NCBI RefSeq assembly: GCF_003731635.1 | Contig: NZ_RCUA01000007.1 | Location: 99,644 to 163,643 of the forward strand | Source: Marisediminitalea oceani | Lineage (GTDB): Bacteria > Pseudomonadota > Gammaproteobacteria > Enterobacterales > Alteromonadaceae | Direction of reading: 5' to 3' | Length of the DNA stretch: 64,000 nucleotides | Shown here: positions 56,001 through 64,000 of the stretch, in pieces | Numbering within the stretch: position 1 is the stretch's first letter | Layout of the letters: each line of letters opens with the position of its first letter | Position numbers and translations under genes: made by a program | Notes under the pieces: model-generated | The model's input: the letters and a program-made list of their open reading frames with translations, nothing else | What the model was told of the DNA's origin: nothing | Databases searched by the model: none

Positions 56001-56378
56001 AGAAATATAAACGAGAGTGTGAATATTGATCAAAAGAACCGCTTGCATCCTTATTACCTGGTTTACATTAGCGAACAAGGTGAGGTCATTGCGAATCACT
56101 CAGAAGTAAAACGCCTATTAGATCTCACCAGGACTTCCTGCAAAGGGGTAATCGAACCTGTTAGTAGTGTTTGCAAGTTGTTCAATGAGCAGACTAATGA
56201 TGGCAAAGAGATGGACATGTATTCCAATTTGTTATCTCAAGCCATTCACTCGATGATAGCCGTAAAAGAAGAGCAGGATATTGATAGTCTGTTTAGTGGT
56301 GGTGAAACATCTGCATTAATAAATAATATTCAAGGGCTGGAAGATTTTGAGTTGATTAACTTCCTTGTGGTCAAATAA
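53097..56378 (+). CDS. SNF2/DEAH-type helicase with degenerate PLD-like N-terminus
   Basis: 1093 aa. AAGGAG lies 9 bases upstream of the ATG. Residues 1-70 (KLKIAASCFSIYAYEALKQEL) resemble the phospholipase-D-like domain often joined to such helicases, but no HKD motif is present. The helicase core has Walker A in ADSVGLGKT (about 280), DESH (about 366), LSATPVNNR (about 402), and the second lobe ending in ATDCISEGQNL and QRFGRVDRIGS (about 835). The middle is a long helical insertion. It heads a four-gene plus-strand cluster (DUF4391, Mod, Res). Helicases of this type are accessory to restriction systems in several defence loci. Confidence 0.8.
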   Translation: MKIIDNINSLLGDDLKETIQPGNKLKIAASCFSIYAYEALKQELSDIDELEFIFTSPTFVPSNVTDKIRKERREFFIPQDKSSKGETSLYGTEFEIQLRNKLNQKAIAKECANWIRKKASFKSNTTNAPMQQFAVVGNAQQQSAYMPLNGFSAVDLGYQKGNAVSNFVHKVDDNLMSQQYVQLFEQIWKDENKVREVTSSIIEHIESIYQENSPEKVYFLMLYNIFFEFLDDLNEDVLPNDRTGYQDTLIWNKLFNYQKDAATGLINKLEQYNGCILADSVGLGKTFTALAVIKYYELRNRSVLLLCPKKLADNWLNYNRNLKTNIFAKDRFNYDVLCHTDLDRTSGESFGTSLNRVNWGNYDLVVIDESHNFRNDNPVKDRETRYQKLMNKVIRAGVKTKVLMLSATPVNNRFTDLKNQLALAYEGEQENLSEKLRTTKSIDTIFKNAQRAFNDWSRLEPEERTPAAILNALEFDFFELLDAVTIARSRKHIQNFYDTSDIGKFPTRLKPISHQCPLTYKSDVISLNEIFAQLRLLKLSVYAPVSYILPSRLKKYEDLYDTEVDGGKGKLRQIDREKSLVALMTTNLLKRLESSVHAFRLTLKSLYDNHANTLKLIQAFYDNNGVTEIDDFAGALAAVDSEDDDLPVFQEMEIGGKIKIQLMDMDLPSWQQDLSADLEIISALLDEMKSITPEHDAKLQHLKKHVNEKIENPINPNNKKVIIFTAFADTADYLYANLAAELQGSKGIHSARVTGQGNPRTTIKTVKKGYDLQECLTLFSPKSKEKELVLPHEPAEIDLLIATDCISEGQNLQDCDYLINYDIHWNPVRIIQRFGRVDRIGSPNESIQLVNYWPDISLDEYINLKERVESRMTIVDVTATGDDNVLSAKANDVSYRKEQLKRLQEEVIELEDVKTGISITDLGLNEFRMDLINFVKEQGEPRGIPNGMHAVVPADPERGLVPGVIFTLRNINESVNIDQKNRLHPYYLVYISEQGEVIANHSEVKRLLDLTRTSCKGVIEPVSSVCKLFNEQTNDGKEMDMYSNLLSQAIHSMIAVKEEQDIDSLFSGGETSALINNIQGLEDFELINFLVVK

Positions 56379-56435
56379 GCCATCAATGAAAAGTGATATT
56401 AAGTCAATCCAATTGGGTAGCGCACGGAAAGCACT

Positions 56436-57149
56436 ATGACTGACGAAAACAGAGAGATTCATAACGGTATAAAGAAAGGCTTTTTCCGGTATCCAAAAAG
56501 TACAGTGGTCAATCGAAACCTGCCCAAGAATAAGATTTATGAGCAAGCGAAAGCAGACACCAAACTCAAAGAGTTGTTTGTGAATGAAGTAGACCAAATT
56601 CTGTGGGCACACAAGCTGTCTTCAACAACACTCAATATAGAAGGTGATAAAAACATCGCTGAAATTCAGGTGTTTCGAATCCAGCTCAAAGGCGAGACAT
56701 TGAATAATGACGTATTACAAGCCATTGATAAGGCGATACCTCACCCCATAATTTTCGAAATTAAAACAAGTACCAATAAGTTATTTATATCAGCGACCTA
56801 TAAAGAGATAGGGCTAAATGGCGGCATAACGTTATCGGATTATTATCAATCAGATACATTGCTCGATGGAAGTAATGATGAAGTTAGGGCAAATTTACCA
56901 ACGGTATTAAATGTAAAAGCACTGTACGAGCAGTTGCTAGTTTCACTCTTGCCTTACGAACTCAGAGATAACGAGACATTTCCTCAATTAATTGCACGAA
57001 TTGATGAAATCAACAGTTTAGAGAAAAAACACATTCAAATTAGTAAAAAGCTCAGCGCAGAAAAGCAGTTTAAGAAAAAGGTATCAATAAACGCGGAGCT
57101 TAAAGATATTAAACAACAGTTAAAGAATTTAACTACCGAACAAGATTAA
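56436..57149 (+). CDS. DUF4391 family protein
   Basis: 237 aa. Conserved stretch FFRYPKSTVVNRNLPKNKIYEQA, then VDQILWAHKLSSTTLNI and HPIIFEIKT, as in DUF4391. The last 60 residues are a Lys/Glu coiled coil. Members are found next to helicase and methylase genes of restriction-like clusters, where their role is not known. A 17-codon frame (56386-56439) ends by overlapping its ATG (ATGA) and could couple it to the helicase gene. It lies 24 bp before mod. Confidence 0.72.
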   Translation: MTDENREIHNGIKKGFFRYPKSTVVNRNLPKNKIYEQAKADTKLKELFVNEVDQILWAHKLSSTTLNIEGDKNIAEIQVFRIQLKGETLNNDVLQAIDKAIPHPIIFEIKTSTNKLFISATYKEIGLNGGITLSDYYQSDTLLDGSNDEVRANLPTVLNVKALYEQLLVSLLPYELRDNETFPQLIARIDEINSLEKKHIQISKKLSAEKQFKKKVSINAELKDIKQQLKNLTTEQD

Positions 57150-57173
57150 AATTTTCAAAGAGTAGGACATGTA

Positions 57174-59105
57174 ATGGATAAGTTAAAAATGCAATCGCCT
57201 GATTTATCACAACAAAAAATCTCAAAGATTCGAAGTCTTTTCCCTAATTGTGTAACGGAAGCAAGAGATAGCAATGGCGAATTGAAATTAGCAATTGACT
57301 TTGACTTGTTAAAGCAAGAACTGTCCGGTTCAATAGTAGAAGCTCCTCAAGAAAGATATCATCTAAATTGGCCTGGTAAGCGGGATGCTCTTTTAGCTGC
57401 GAATACACCATTAGCTAAGACGTTTCGTCCCCTTCGAAATAAAAGTGTGAATTTTGATACTACTGAAAATTTATTTATAGAGGGTGATAACTTAGAAGCA
57501 CTGAAGCTTTTACAGGAATCTTATCTAGGTAGAGTCAAGATGATATATATTGATCCACCATACAATACAGGAAATGACTTTATTTATAGAGATGATTTTG
57601 CTGAAAAAAAACAAAGTTATTTGCAAAAGACAGAGCAACTAGATGAAGAAAAAAACAGGTTGACATCTAACCCTTCATCAAATGGAAGGTTTCATTCAGA
57701 CTGGTTGACAATGATTTATTCAAGGTTGAAGTTAGCTAGAAATTTATTGTCTGATGATGGTGTTGTATTTATAAGTATCGATGATAATGAAGCGCACAAC
57801 TTAATTAAAGTTGGAAGTGAGATCTTTGGCGAAGAAAACTTCATTGCTCAATTAGCTGTCCAGTTAAATCCAAGAGGAAGAAATTTGGATAAGTTTGTTG
57901 CAAAAACTCATGAATACATATTGGTTTTTGTAAAAGACGCATTAGAGGATTCTTGCATTTATGGTCTAGAAAAAGAAGGAAAAATGGTAGATGAATATAA
58001 TAGAGAAGATGATCAAGGTAAGTTTAGATTAACTGGTCTTAGAAATCGAAACCAAGCTTTTAACCCCACTACAAGACCTAAGCTTTATTACCCCTTGTAC
58101 GTGAACCCTGACAATGGTGAAGTCTCTACTAAACAAGATTCTACTTTCACGGAAGAAGTTTGGCCTGACGCCCCTGGTGGAGTACAAACTTGTTGGACAT
58201 GGGGGAAAGATAAAGCAAATAAAGAGCGCAACTTGTTATTAGCAGAGAAAACAGGTGAAGAATGGAGGGTTTATCGGAAAGATTACTTATTAGGTAAAGA
58301 TGGTGCAGTTGCTACTACGTTAGCTAAATCAATTTGGTTAGATAAAGAGATAAACAATGACTATGGACGAAAAACTATTAAAGAGTTGTTCGGTTCATCT
58401 GTCATGAGCTTTCCTAAGTCAGTGCAGTTAATTGAAAAATTAGTAAAAATGGGAACAAAAGACGGAGATATTATTTTAGATTTCTTCGCTGGCTCAAGTA
58501 CCACTCCTCATGCAGTCCTAAATATCAATAAAAGCGAAGGTTCCAATCGGAAATTTATAGCTATACAACTACCCGAAGTATGCGATGAAAAATCAGATGC
58601 TTTTAAAGCTGGGTTTAAAACAATTTCAGAACTAAGTAGAACAAGAATTTCAAAGGTTTGTGAAAAGAACAAGGATTGTAAATTTGGTTTTAGGTTTTTA
58701 AAGATTGATTCATCAAACATGACCGATGTTTACTACCGTCCCGACCAAGTTGATCAGGCTGATATGTTTGCTCAAGTTCAAAACATCAAAGAAGATAGAA
58801 CCGATGAGGATCTACTGTTCCAGGTACTATTAGATTGGGGCGTAGGCTTAACGCTGCCTATATCAAAACAGCAAATTTCCTCCAGGGATGTTTTTTTTGT
58901 AAATGCTGATGAAACAGGTGAAGGCGCTGATTTAATCGCTTGTTTTGCATCTGATATCTCTAACGAATTGATTAAAAGCATTGCTGAAAAGCAGCCTTTA
59001 CGCGTTGTTTTCAGAGATGATGGATTCGCCACAGACGCTGTGAAAATTAATGTCGAGCAAATCTTTAAGCAGATTTCACCGATTACTGACGTCAAGTCTA
59101 TCTAA
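57174..59105 (+). CDS. mod: Type III restriction-modification methyltransferase (Mod)
   Basis: 643 aa. N6-adenine methylase of the beta class: the catalytic DPPY (127-130, in MIYIDPPYNTGND) comes before the S-adenosylmethionine site DFFAGSSTTPHAVLN (near 440-455). Between them lies the target recognition region, which decides the DNA site and cannot be read. The type III Mod also guides the Res subunit. AGGA lies about 8 bases upstream of the ATG. The gene is more AT-rich in its middle than at its ends, as is usual where recognition domains are swapped. It lies 11 bp before res. Confidence 0.92.
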   Translation: MDKLKMQSPDLSQQKISKIRSLFPNCVTEARDSNGELKLAIDFDLLKQELSGSIVEAPQERYHLNWPGKRDALLAANTPLAKTFRPLRNKSVNFDTTENLFIEGDNLEALKLLQESYLGRVKMIYIDPPYNTGNDFIYRDDFAEKKQSYLQKTEQLDEEKNRLTSNPSSNGRFHSDWLTMIYSRLKLARNLLSDDGVVFISIDDNEAHNLIKVGSEIFGEENFIAQLAVQLNPRGRNLDKFVAKTHEYILVFVKDALEDSCIYGLEKEGKMVDEYNREDDQGKFRLTGLRNRNQAFNPTTRPKLYYPLYVNPDNGEVSTKQDSTFTEEVWPDAPGGVQTCWTWGKDKANKERNLLLAEKTGEEWRVYRKDYLLGKDGAVATTLAKSIWLDKEINNDYGRKTIKELFGSSVMSFPKSVQLIEKLVKMGTKDGDIILDFFAGSSTTPHAVLNINKSEGSNRKFIAIQLPEVCDEKSDAFKAGFKTISELSRTRISKVCEKNKDCKFGFRFLKIDSSNMTDVYYRPDQVDQADMFAQVQNIKEDRTDEDLLFQVLLDWGVGLTLPISKQQISSRDVFFVNADETGEGADLIACFASDISNELIKSIAEKQPLRVVFRDDGFATDAVKINVEQIFKQISPITDVKSI

Positions 59106-59115
59106 GAGGTGATAC

Positions 59116-62100
59116 ATGAAGCTCAATTTTAAACCTCTAGAGTACCAACAAAAATCAGTGCAGTCGGTGATCGAGTGTTTTCGCGGCCAGCCTAATACAG
59201 CGGGTATTCAATATCGTATTGATCCAGGTTGGGCGAAAAAAGGGCAAACACAATCAGCTCAATTTGACGAAGATGGCTTTAAGAACGCTGAGATTCAGTT
59301 ATCAGAAGATCAGTTGTTGGAAAATATCCATGATGTCCAAAAATCGCAGAATCTTCCGCTGTCTAATGGCCTGAAGAACTATACCGACGAAAGCGGCAAA
59401 GCAAAAAGAAGTTATAGCCCTGGTGCGGATATTAACCTAGACATCGAAATGGAAACGGGAACAGGTAAAACGTATTGCTATATCAAATCGATATTTGAGT
59501 TAAACAAGCAGTATGGCTGGTCTAAATTTATCATTATGGTGCCGACCATAGCCATTAGAGAAGGCGTTCACAAATCACTGGAAGTAACGGCTGACCACTT
59601 TACTCAAACGTACGGTAAGAAAATTCGATTTTTCACCTATAACTCGAAAGATCTGCATAAAATAGAAAGCTATTCCTCGGACTCGGGTATTAACGTTATG
59701 GTTATCAATATCCAGGCGTTTAATGCCACAGGAGCAGATAACCGTAGGATATATGAAGAGCTGGATGATTTTCAAAGCCGACGCCCAATTGATGTGATCA
59801 GTGCTAACAGACCAATACTCATCCTTGATGAACCTCAAAAGATGGAAGGGCGAGCCACGCAGGAAGCGTTACCAAGGTTTAAGCCACTTTTCATACTGCG
59901 CTATTCAGCTACGCACAAAACGGTGCACAACAAAATACACCGACTTGATGCCCTGGATGCATACAACCAGAAACTGGTGAAGCGAATCTCAGTAAGGGGA
60001 ATTAAAACCAATGGTTTGGCAGGAACCAACGCCTACCTTTACCTGGAGCAAATCGAAATATCGAAAAAAGCCCCCGTTGCTCGACTAGAAATAGAACAAA
60101 AGCTGAAGTCTGGCGATATCAAGCGAAAAGTAATTAAGGTAAACAAGGGGGATCGCCTCTATGACTTGTCTGGTGAACTTCCACAGTATGAAGGGTTTGT
60201 CGTATCAGAGATTAATGCGGTTACCGATACGTTAGAGTTTCTGAATGGTAAGAGTATTCAGGTTGGTGTCGCATCGAATGATATTACTGAAGAAGTCATG
60301 CGCCGGATTCAAATCCGCGACACGATTAAATCTCACCTCGACAAAGAAAAAAGGCTTTTCAGTAAAGGTATCAAGGTACTCTCGCTTTTCTTTATAGATG
60401 AGGTTGTAAAGTATCGTGATTATAGCCAAGCCGATGAAAAAGGTGAGTATGCAAGGGTATTTGAAGAAGAATACCAAACGTTAAAAGAAGAGTTGTTAGC
60501 TGAGCTGCCATATAGTGATCCTTACAAAGCATATCTGGCGAAAGTCGCTGCTGAAAATACTCACGAAGGCTACTTTGCTATAGATAAAAAGAAAAAGCTC
60601 GTAGATCCTAAAGTGATAAAACGTGGCGAAGAAAGGGGCCTGGCAAACGATGAAAGTGCCACTGCTGCGTACGATTTGATCCTTAAAAACAAAGAACAGC
60701 TTTTAAGTTTTAGCGAAGATAAACGTTTTATCTTTTCCCACTCTGCTTTACGTGAAGGGTGGGATAACCCTAATGTATTCGTGATCTGTATGTTAAAACA
60801 TGCTGACTACGATAACGTAGTTTCGCGTCGCCAGGAGGTGGGTCGTGGTTTACGTATATCCGTAAACCAGCAAGGCGAGCGACAAGATCATCCCGCTACG
60901 GTACATGATATCAACGTGCTTACGGTAGTAGCGAATGAAAGCTTCGGAGACTTTGTAAAAGGGCTTCAAACAGATATTAGTGAGTCACTTTCAGCAAGGC
61001 CGAAGAAAGCCGATAAAGCTTATTTCTTGAATAAAGTGATTAAGACAGAGCAAGGCGATTTAGTTGTTGATGATGAGATGGCAAGAGCTATTGAACGTTA
61101 TCTTATTAAGAATGATTACGTGGATGATAATGACGAAATAACCGATCTCTATCACGCAGAGCTAAAAAATGATGAACTGGGTAAGTTACCTGAATTATTG
61201 GCTCCTTACCGAGAACAGGTTGTTGAACTAATTAATGGTGTATTCAGTCAGGCGCAGTTGCCTGAGATTATTGATGATCGTAAACCGAAAACCAATGTCT
61301 TAAACGCCAACTTCGAGAAGAAGGAGTTCCAAAAGCTTTGGAACAAGATCAACCGAAAAGCGGTTTACCAGGTTAATTTTAGTTCTGAGGAACTGATTAA
61401 TAACGCCATTATTGCCATCGATGAACATCTTCATGTCACACCACTACAGTACACAATTGAAGTGGGTGACCAAAATGAAAAGCTTACTGAAGAACAGTTA
61501 AGCCAAGGCAGGGGCTTTGAGGTCAGAGAAACTGATAGGCAACTGCACAACGCTCCCATACAGTCTTCCGTACCTTACGATCTCATCGGTGAAATAGCTG
61601 AAGATACTAAGCTTACTAGAAAATCAGTTTGTGCAATCCTGCAAGGTATTGCAGCTGATAAATTTGCCTTATTTAAAGTAAATCCAGAGCAATTTATTAG
61701 TGAAGCAGCGCGTATCATCAATGAAGAAAAAGCAACGGCAACCATTCAACAGCTTTCTTACGACTTGATTGATGAAACATATGAAAGCGATATCTTTACT
61801 CAAAATCAGGTGATTAATGATTTTAGTAAGGTCGTTGAGAACCTTAAAAAGCATGTTTATGACTTTGCATCTACCGACTCAAAAGTTGAAAGAGCGTTTA
61901 TCAAGGAACTGGATACCAGCAATGATATAGAGGTTTACGCCAAGCTGCCTAGAGGCTTCACGATTCCAACACCACTAGGCACCGAAGGATACAATCCTGA
62001 CTGGGCTATAGCTTTCAAAGAAGGTACGGTGAAGCACGTACTGTTTGTGGCAGAGACAAAAGGCTCAATGTCCACCATGCAGCTGAAAAAGATTGAAGCA

Positions 62101-62229
62101 GCGAAAATTGAATGCGCCAAGAAATTCTTCAAGCGACTTGAACAGGAAGTAAAATCTGACGATGACGCTGAAAAGGTCAAGTTCAATATGGTGGCAAGCT
62201 ACAGCGATTTGCTAAAAGTCGTAGAGTAA
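59116..62229 (+). CDS. res: Type III restriction enzyme helicase/nuclease (Res)
   Basis: 1037 aa. Superfamily 2 translocase: Walker A METGTGKT (about 114), motif II LDEPQK (about 237), [11 protein letters not shown], and motif [13 protein letters not shown]. The C-terminal PD-(D/E)xK nuclease reads [11 protein letters not shown] ... FVAETKG (about 960-985), with all three catalytic positions present, so it looks active. In type III systems Res and Mod form one complex that cuts when two unmethylated sites are met in the right orientation. It follows mod directly and closes the cluster; an inverted repeat follows. Confidence 0.92.
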   Translation: MKLNFKPLEYQQKSVQSVIECFRGQPNTAGIQYRIDPGWAKKGQTQSAQFDEDGFKNAEIQLSEDQLLENIHDVQKSQNLPLSNGLKNYTDESGKAKRSYSPGADINLDIEMETGTGKTYCYIKSIFELNKQYGWSKFIIMVPTIAIREGVHKSLEVTADHFTQTYGKKIRFFTYNSKDLHKIESYSSDSGINVMVINIQAFNATGADNRRIYEELDDFQSRRPIDVISANRPILILDEPQKMEGRATQEALPRFKPLFILRYSATHKTVHNKIHRLDALDAYNQKLVKRISVRGIKTNGLAGTNAYLYLEQIEISKKAPVARLEIEQKLKSGDIKRKVIKVNKGDRLYDLSGELPQYEGFVVSEINAVTDTLEFLNGKSIQVGVASNDITEEVMRRIQIRDTIKSHLDKEKRLFSKGIKVLSLFFIDEVVKYRDYSQADEKGEYARVFEEEYQTLKEELLAELPYSDPYKAYLAKVAAENTHEGYFAIDKKKKLVDPKVIKRGEERGLANDESATAAYDLILKNKEQLLSFSEDKRFIFSHSALREGWDNPNVFVICMLKHADYDNVVSRRQEVGRGLRISVNQQGERQDHPATVHDINVLTVVANESFGDFVKGLQTDISESLSARPKKADKAYFLNKVIKTEQGDLVVDDEMARAIERYLIKNDYVDDNDEITDLYHAELKNDELGKLPELLAPYREQVVELINGVFSQAQLPEIIDDRKPKTNVLNANFEKKEFQKLWNKINRKAVYQVNFSSEELINNAIIAIDEHLHVTPLQYTIEVGDQNEKLTEEQLSQGRGFEVRETDRQLHNAPIQSSVPYDLIGEIAEDTKLTRKSVCAILQGIAADKFALFKVNPEQFISEAARIINEEKATATIQQLSYDLIDETYESDIFTQNQVINDFSKVVENLKKHVYDFASTDSKVERAFIKELDTSNDIEVYAKLPRGFTIPTPLGTEGYNPDWAIAFKEGTVKHVLFVAETKGSMSTMQLKKIEAAKIECAKKFFKRLEQEVKSDDDAEKVKFNMVASYSDLLKVVE

Positions 62230-62238
62230 ATCAGCTTT

Positions 62239-62276
62239 GGCTTCAGTTCTTTCTTACAGCGGAACGAACTGAAGCC
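62239..62276 (+). terminator. Inverted repeat after res
   Basis: An 11-bp perfect stem, GGCTTCAGTTC (62239-62249) with GAACTGAAGCC (62266-62276), and a 16-base loop, starting 10 bp after the res stop. No T tract follows, so termination is uncertain. Confidence 0.5.
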
Positions 62277-62369
62277 ACTGATATCATCAAGCTTTGATTC
62301 TGGCTTTTTATAGCTGGATATCCAAAAAAGAGCGAAGTGTATTTAGCATTCTAGAAACAGGGAAGATTG

Positions 62370-63224
62370 ATGTCTGTAGTTACAATAAGTAATGCCATTG
62401 AGCGGTTGCAAAAAGAGATTGCTGATATCAGCAAAAAAATTAGCCAGGAATCAAAAAAAGAATCCGACCTCTCGTCGAAAGTTATTCAGTTGTCGAATTC
62501 AATTAATAAGAATTCTTCGGCATCAACAGTCAAATCCAAGTTGTCCGATATTGCAAGAAAGCAAAGTGAAATAGCAAAAATTCAAGGGCGGAAAGCGGAT
62601 CTTTTAAAGAAAGAAGCGGATAAAAGTGCCAAGTTGCTTAAAGCTAAGCAAGAGCTAACCAGGGAAGAAGAGAAGCAACGTAAAAAGCTTCAACAAGCAG
62701 AAGCGAAACAAAGGAAAGAATCTCTGGATTTTCAAAAGAAACTTCGAGCAGAAATTGAAAGTACAGTCTCGGAGTCTAAACAGAGAATACTAGAGCAAAC
62801 TTCGGGCAAAGAAGTGGACTATGACATTTTTATCTCCCATGCATCAGAGGATAAAGATGAACTTGTAAGGCCTTTGGCTGAAGCATTAATTGAGAAGGGT
62901 GCATCTGTTTGGTATGACGAATTTACGTTAAAAGTAGGAGATAGCCTGCGCAAAAGTATTGATCACGGTTTAGCTAAATCTAGATTTGGTACGGTTGTTT
63001 TGTCTAATGCATTCTTCAAAAAAAATTGGACGGAATACGAATTAAACGGAATGGTTGCCAGGGAGATGAACGGTCACAAAATGATCTTGCCAATTTGGCA
63101 CATGGTCTCCAAAGACAAAGTTTTGAGTTTCAGCCCAACACTTGCTGACAAGGTAGCACTTAACTCGTCCATATCGAGCATTGAAGAGATTGCAGATGCC
63201 CTGTTAGAAGTTATTAAAGGGTAG
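62370..63224 (+). CDS. TIR-domain protein with coiled-coil N-terminus
   Basis: 284 aa from ATG 62370, with GGGAAG about 5 bases upstream; the TTG just before it is not needed. Residues 5-145 are a long Lys/Glu coiled coil (ISKKISQESKKESDLSSKV, KLLKAKQELTREEEKQRKK). Residues about 150-284 are a TIR domain: YDIFISHASEDKDELVRPLAEAL, ASVWYDEFTLKVGDSLRKSI, GTVVLSNAFFKKNW and EYELNG, with the NAD-cleaving glutamate at about 224. Bacterial TIR proteins cleave NAD or make signalling nucleotides during phage infection, and coiled coils can assemble them. It is 6 bp from the next gene, a coupled pair. Confidence 0.9.
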   Translation: MSVVTISNAIERLQKEIADISKKISQESKKESDLSSKVIQLSNSINKNSSASTVKSKLSDIARKQSEIAKIQGRKADLLKKEADKSAKLLKAKQELTREEEKQRKKLQQAEAKQRKESLDFQKKLRAEIESTVSESKQRILEQTSGKEVDYDIFISHASEDKDELVRPLAEALIEKGASVWYDEFTLKVGDSLRKSIDHGLAKSRFGTVVLSNAFFKKNWTEYELNGMVAREMNGHKMILPIWHMVSKDKVLSFSPTLADKVALNSSISSIEEIADALLEVIKG

Positions 63225-63230
63225 CTCAAC

Positions 63231-63986
63231 GTGACGTACAGCCTCACTGTCGAAATAGAGTCGTTCTCGCATGAGCTTAGTCAGGATACGTTAAACTTTT
63301 TTCACTTACCTGGTTCAGGTATTAATGCTGAATGTGTAAATCCATCTACCTGCAAAATTACTTTCAATAACACAATTCTTCAGGGCTTAGAAAGGCCGAA
63401 ACAAACTGATTCTGCCTATATCATTGCTCAAATCATGCTGGTAACAATGAATATAGTCACGCAGGGTTTTTTTACATGGGTAAAGCGATTTTCTCTTGAT
63501 CCGATCGTCCACGAAAATCGTGCTGGAGAGGAAAGCAGAGATGTATCATTGTCAGTTAGTCGAGTCCTCCAAATTGGCCCAGTTAGAAAATTAGAGCGCG
63601 ATGAAGTAAGACTTATGTTCATTATATTTGGTTCTATCGCCAGGGATTTAGATACCAGTATAAGGAATGACTATACGAAGGGAGTGTTGTTACTCAGCCA
63701 ATCTCATTATGACATTAATTTTTACAAAGAGGCTTTCTTCAACTTTTACAGGTGCATAGAAGGAGTTGTGACCAGAAAGTATCTTAATACCAGAAAATTG
63801 AATAATGAACTGAAGGAAATTTCCAGTGTTTTGCAATCAATTGGATGTGATGAGGGTCTACTTGGGCTGTTCAAGGAAATATACAAATTGAGGGGAAGTG
63901 AGGTTGCTCACTCGCAGAAAGCCCAGAAAGATATCACCTATGATGTAAGCGATCAATATAGACCCGGATCACCCCATTTTATCTAA
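63231..63986 (+). CDS. Partner of the TIR protein, HEPN-like C-terminus
   Basis: 251 aa from a GTG six bases after the TIR stop; AAGGG in the end of the TIR gene is a suitable ribosome binding site. The N-terminal 90 residues are beta-rich with no recognised domain. The C-terminal part is all helical (YKEAFFNFYRCIEGVV, NELKEISSVLQSIGC) and ends in LRGSEVAHSQ, with R221 and H227 forming the RxxxxxH pattern of HEPN ribonucleases. HEPN proteins are a common partner in defence units. The pattern is short, so the call is tentative. The gene is complete within the window. Confidence 0.55.
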   Translation: MTYSLTVEIESFSHELSQDTLNFFHLPGSGINAECVNPSTCKITFNNTILQGLERPKQTDSAYIIAQIMLVTMNIVTQGFFTWVKRFSLDPIVHENRAGEESRDVSLSVSRVLQIGPVRKLERDEVRLMFIIFGSIARDLDTSIRNDYTKGVLLLSQSHYDINFYKEAFFNFYRCIEGVVTRKYLNTRKLNNELKEISSVLQSIGCDEGLLGLFKEIYKLRGSEVAHSQKAQKDITYDVSDQYRPGSPHFI

Positions 63987-64000
63987 GTCGCTCGTTAATT

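Larger units (their letters stand above)
45914..64000. mobile_element. Left part of a genomic island integrated in dusA
   Basis: Starts where dusA homology is lost. From here the sequence is more AT-rich, gene strands and functions change from sugar use to defence and orphan genes, and small unrecognised frames are common. Contents: PrtN-like regulator, RT unit, attC-like site, type III restriction cluster, TIR pair. No integrase, relaxase or transposase is seen in this part, so mobility genes must be at the other, unseen end, or have been lost. Confidence 0.65.

Noticed and set aside
53097..62229. DISARM or BREX system
   Set aside because: There is no DUF1998 protein, DrmA-like helicase, PglZ or BrxC-type ATPase; only helicase, DUF4391, Mod and Res are present.
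62239..62276. Inverted repeat as an attachment or transposon end
   Set aside because: It stands alone after a stop codon without a partner copy, so it is better read as a transcript-end hairpin.
1..64000. CRISPR array, tRNA or rRNA genes
   Set aside because: I saw no regularly spaced repeats with unique spacers and no cloverleaf or rRNA-like sequence.

Overview
The window looks like chromosomal DNA of a marine gammaproteobacterium of the Alteromonadaceae type. The case rests on protein content: many outer-membrane and periplasmic lipoprotein glycosidases, very long TonB-dependent receptors paired with tryptophan-halogenase-like proteins, a TRAP uronate transporter with ManD, and a PEP-CTERM-like tail. 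No rRNA or tRNA is visible to fix the genus. The window falls into two parts with different character.

Positions 1-45,830 are chromosome-like, with moderate GC and dense coding. After the 5' end of an acyltransferase gene (1-282, minus) comes a large glucuronoxylan utilisation locus. It holds a GH3 beta-xylosidase, a GH10 xylanase, a GH9 enzyme, a SASA-type acetyl esterase, two GH43 enzymes, a GH115 alpha-glucuronidase, xylose isomerase, xylulokinase, the XylR activator, a XylE-like sugar/proton symporter, a TRAP transporter and D-mannonate dehydratase. Two TonB-dependent receptors would import oligosaccharides. Each sits beside flavin-dependent halogenase-like genes (three in total) and one DUF6445 gene. 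Together these genes would cut acetylated, (methyl)glucuronic-acid-decorated xylan outside and in the periplasm, import the products, and feed xylose to xylulose-5-P and uronate to 2-keto-3-deoxygluconate. A CadC-like membrane regulator, a small lipoprotein, a Tyr-rich PEP-CTERM-like exported protein, a GNAT protein and an alkaline-phosphatase-fold protein follow.

At 45,833-45,925 the 5' end of a tRNA-dihydrouridine synthase A (dusA) gene is cut off right after its VAPMLD motif. dusA is a known integration site, and the sequence is clearly more AT-rich from here to the end of the window. I read 45,914-64,000 as the left part of an integrated genomic island whose other end is outside the window. 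It carries a two-module PrtN-like regulator, a CxxC protein, a reverse transcriptase unit, several small orphan genes, a helicase/DUF4391/type III Mod-Res cluster, and a TIR gene coupled to a gene with a HEPN-like RxxxxxH motif: a defence island.

The most interesting part is 47,850-50,390. A reverse transcriptase is preceded by a probable structured non-coding RNA that ends in a strong intrinsic terminator, which lies inside the longest open frame and so moves the RT start to 48,187. An approximately 81-bp element with a hairpin that keeps its pairing despite base changes is present on both sides of the RT gene. A small membrane protein with a TTG start and good ribosome binding site follows, and directly after its stop codon there is an integron attC-like dyad. 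This fits a defence-type RT with template RNA and membrane effector, possibly moved as a cassette, but the RT class cannot be fixed by reading alone.
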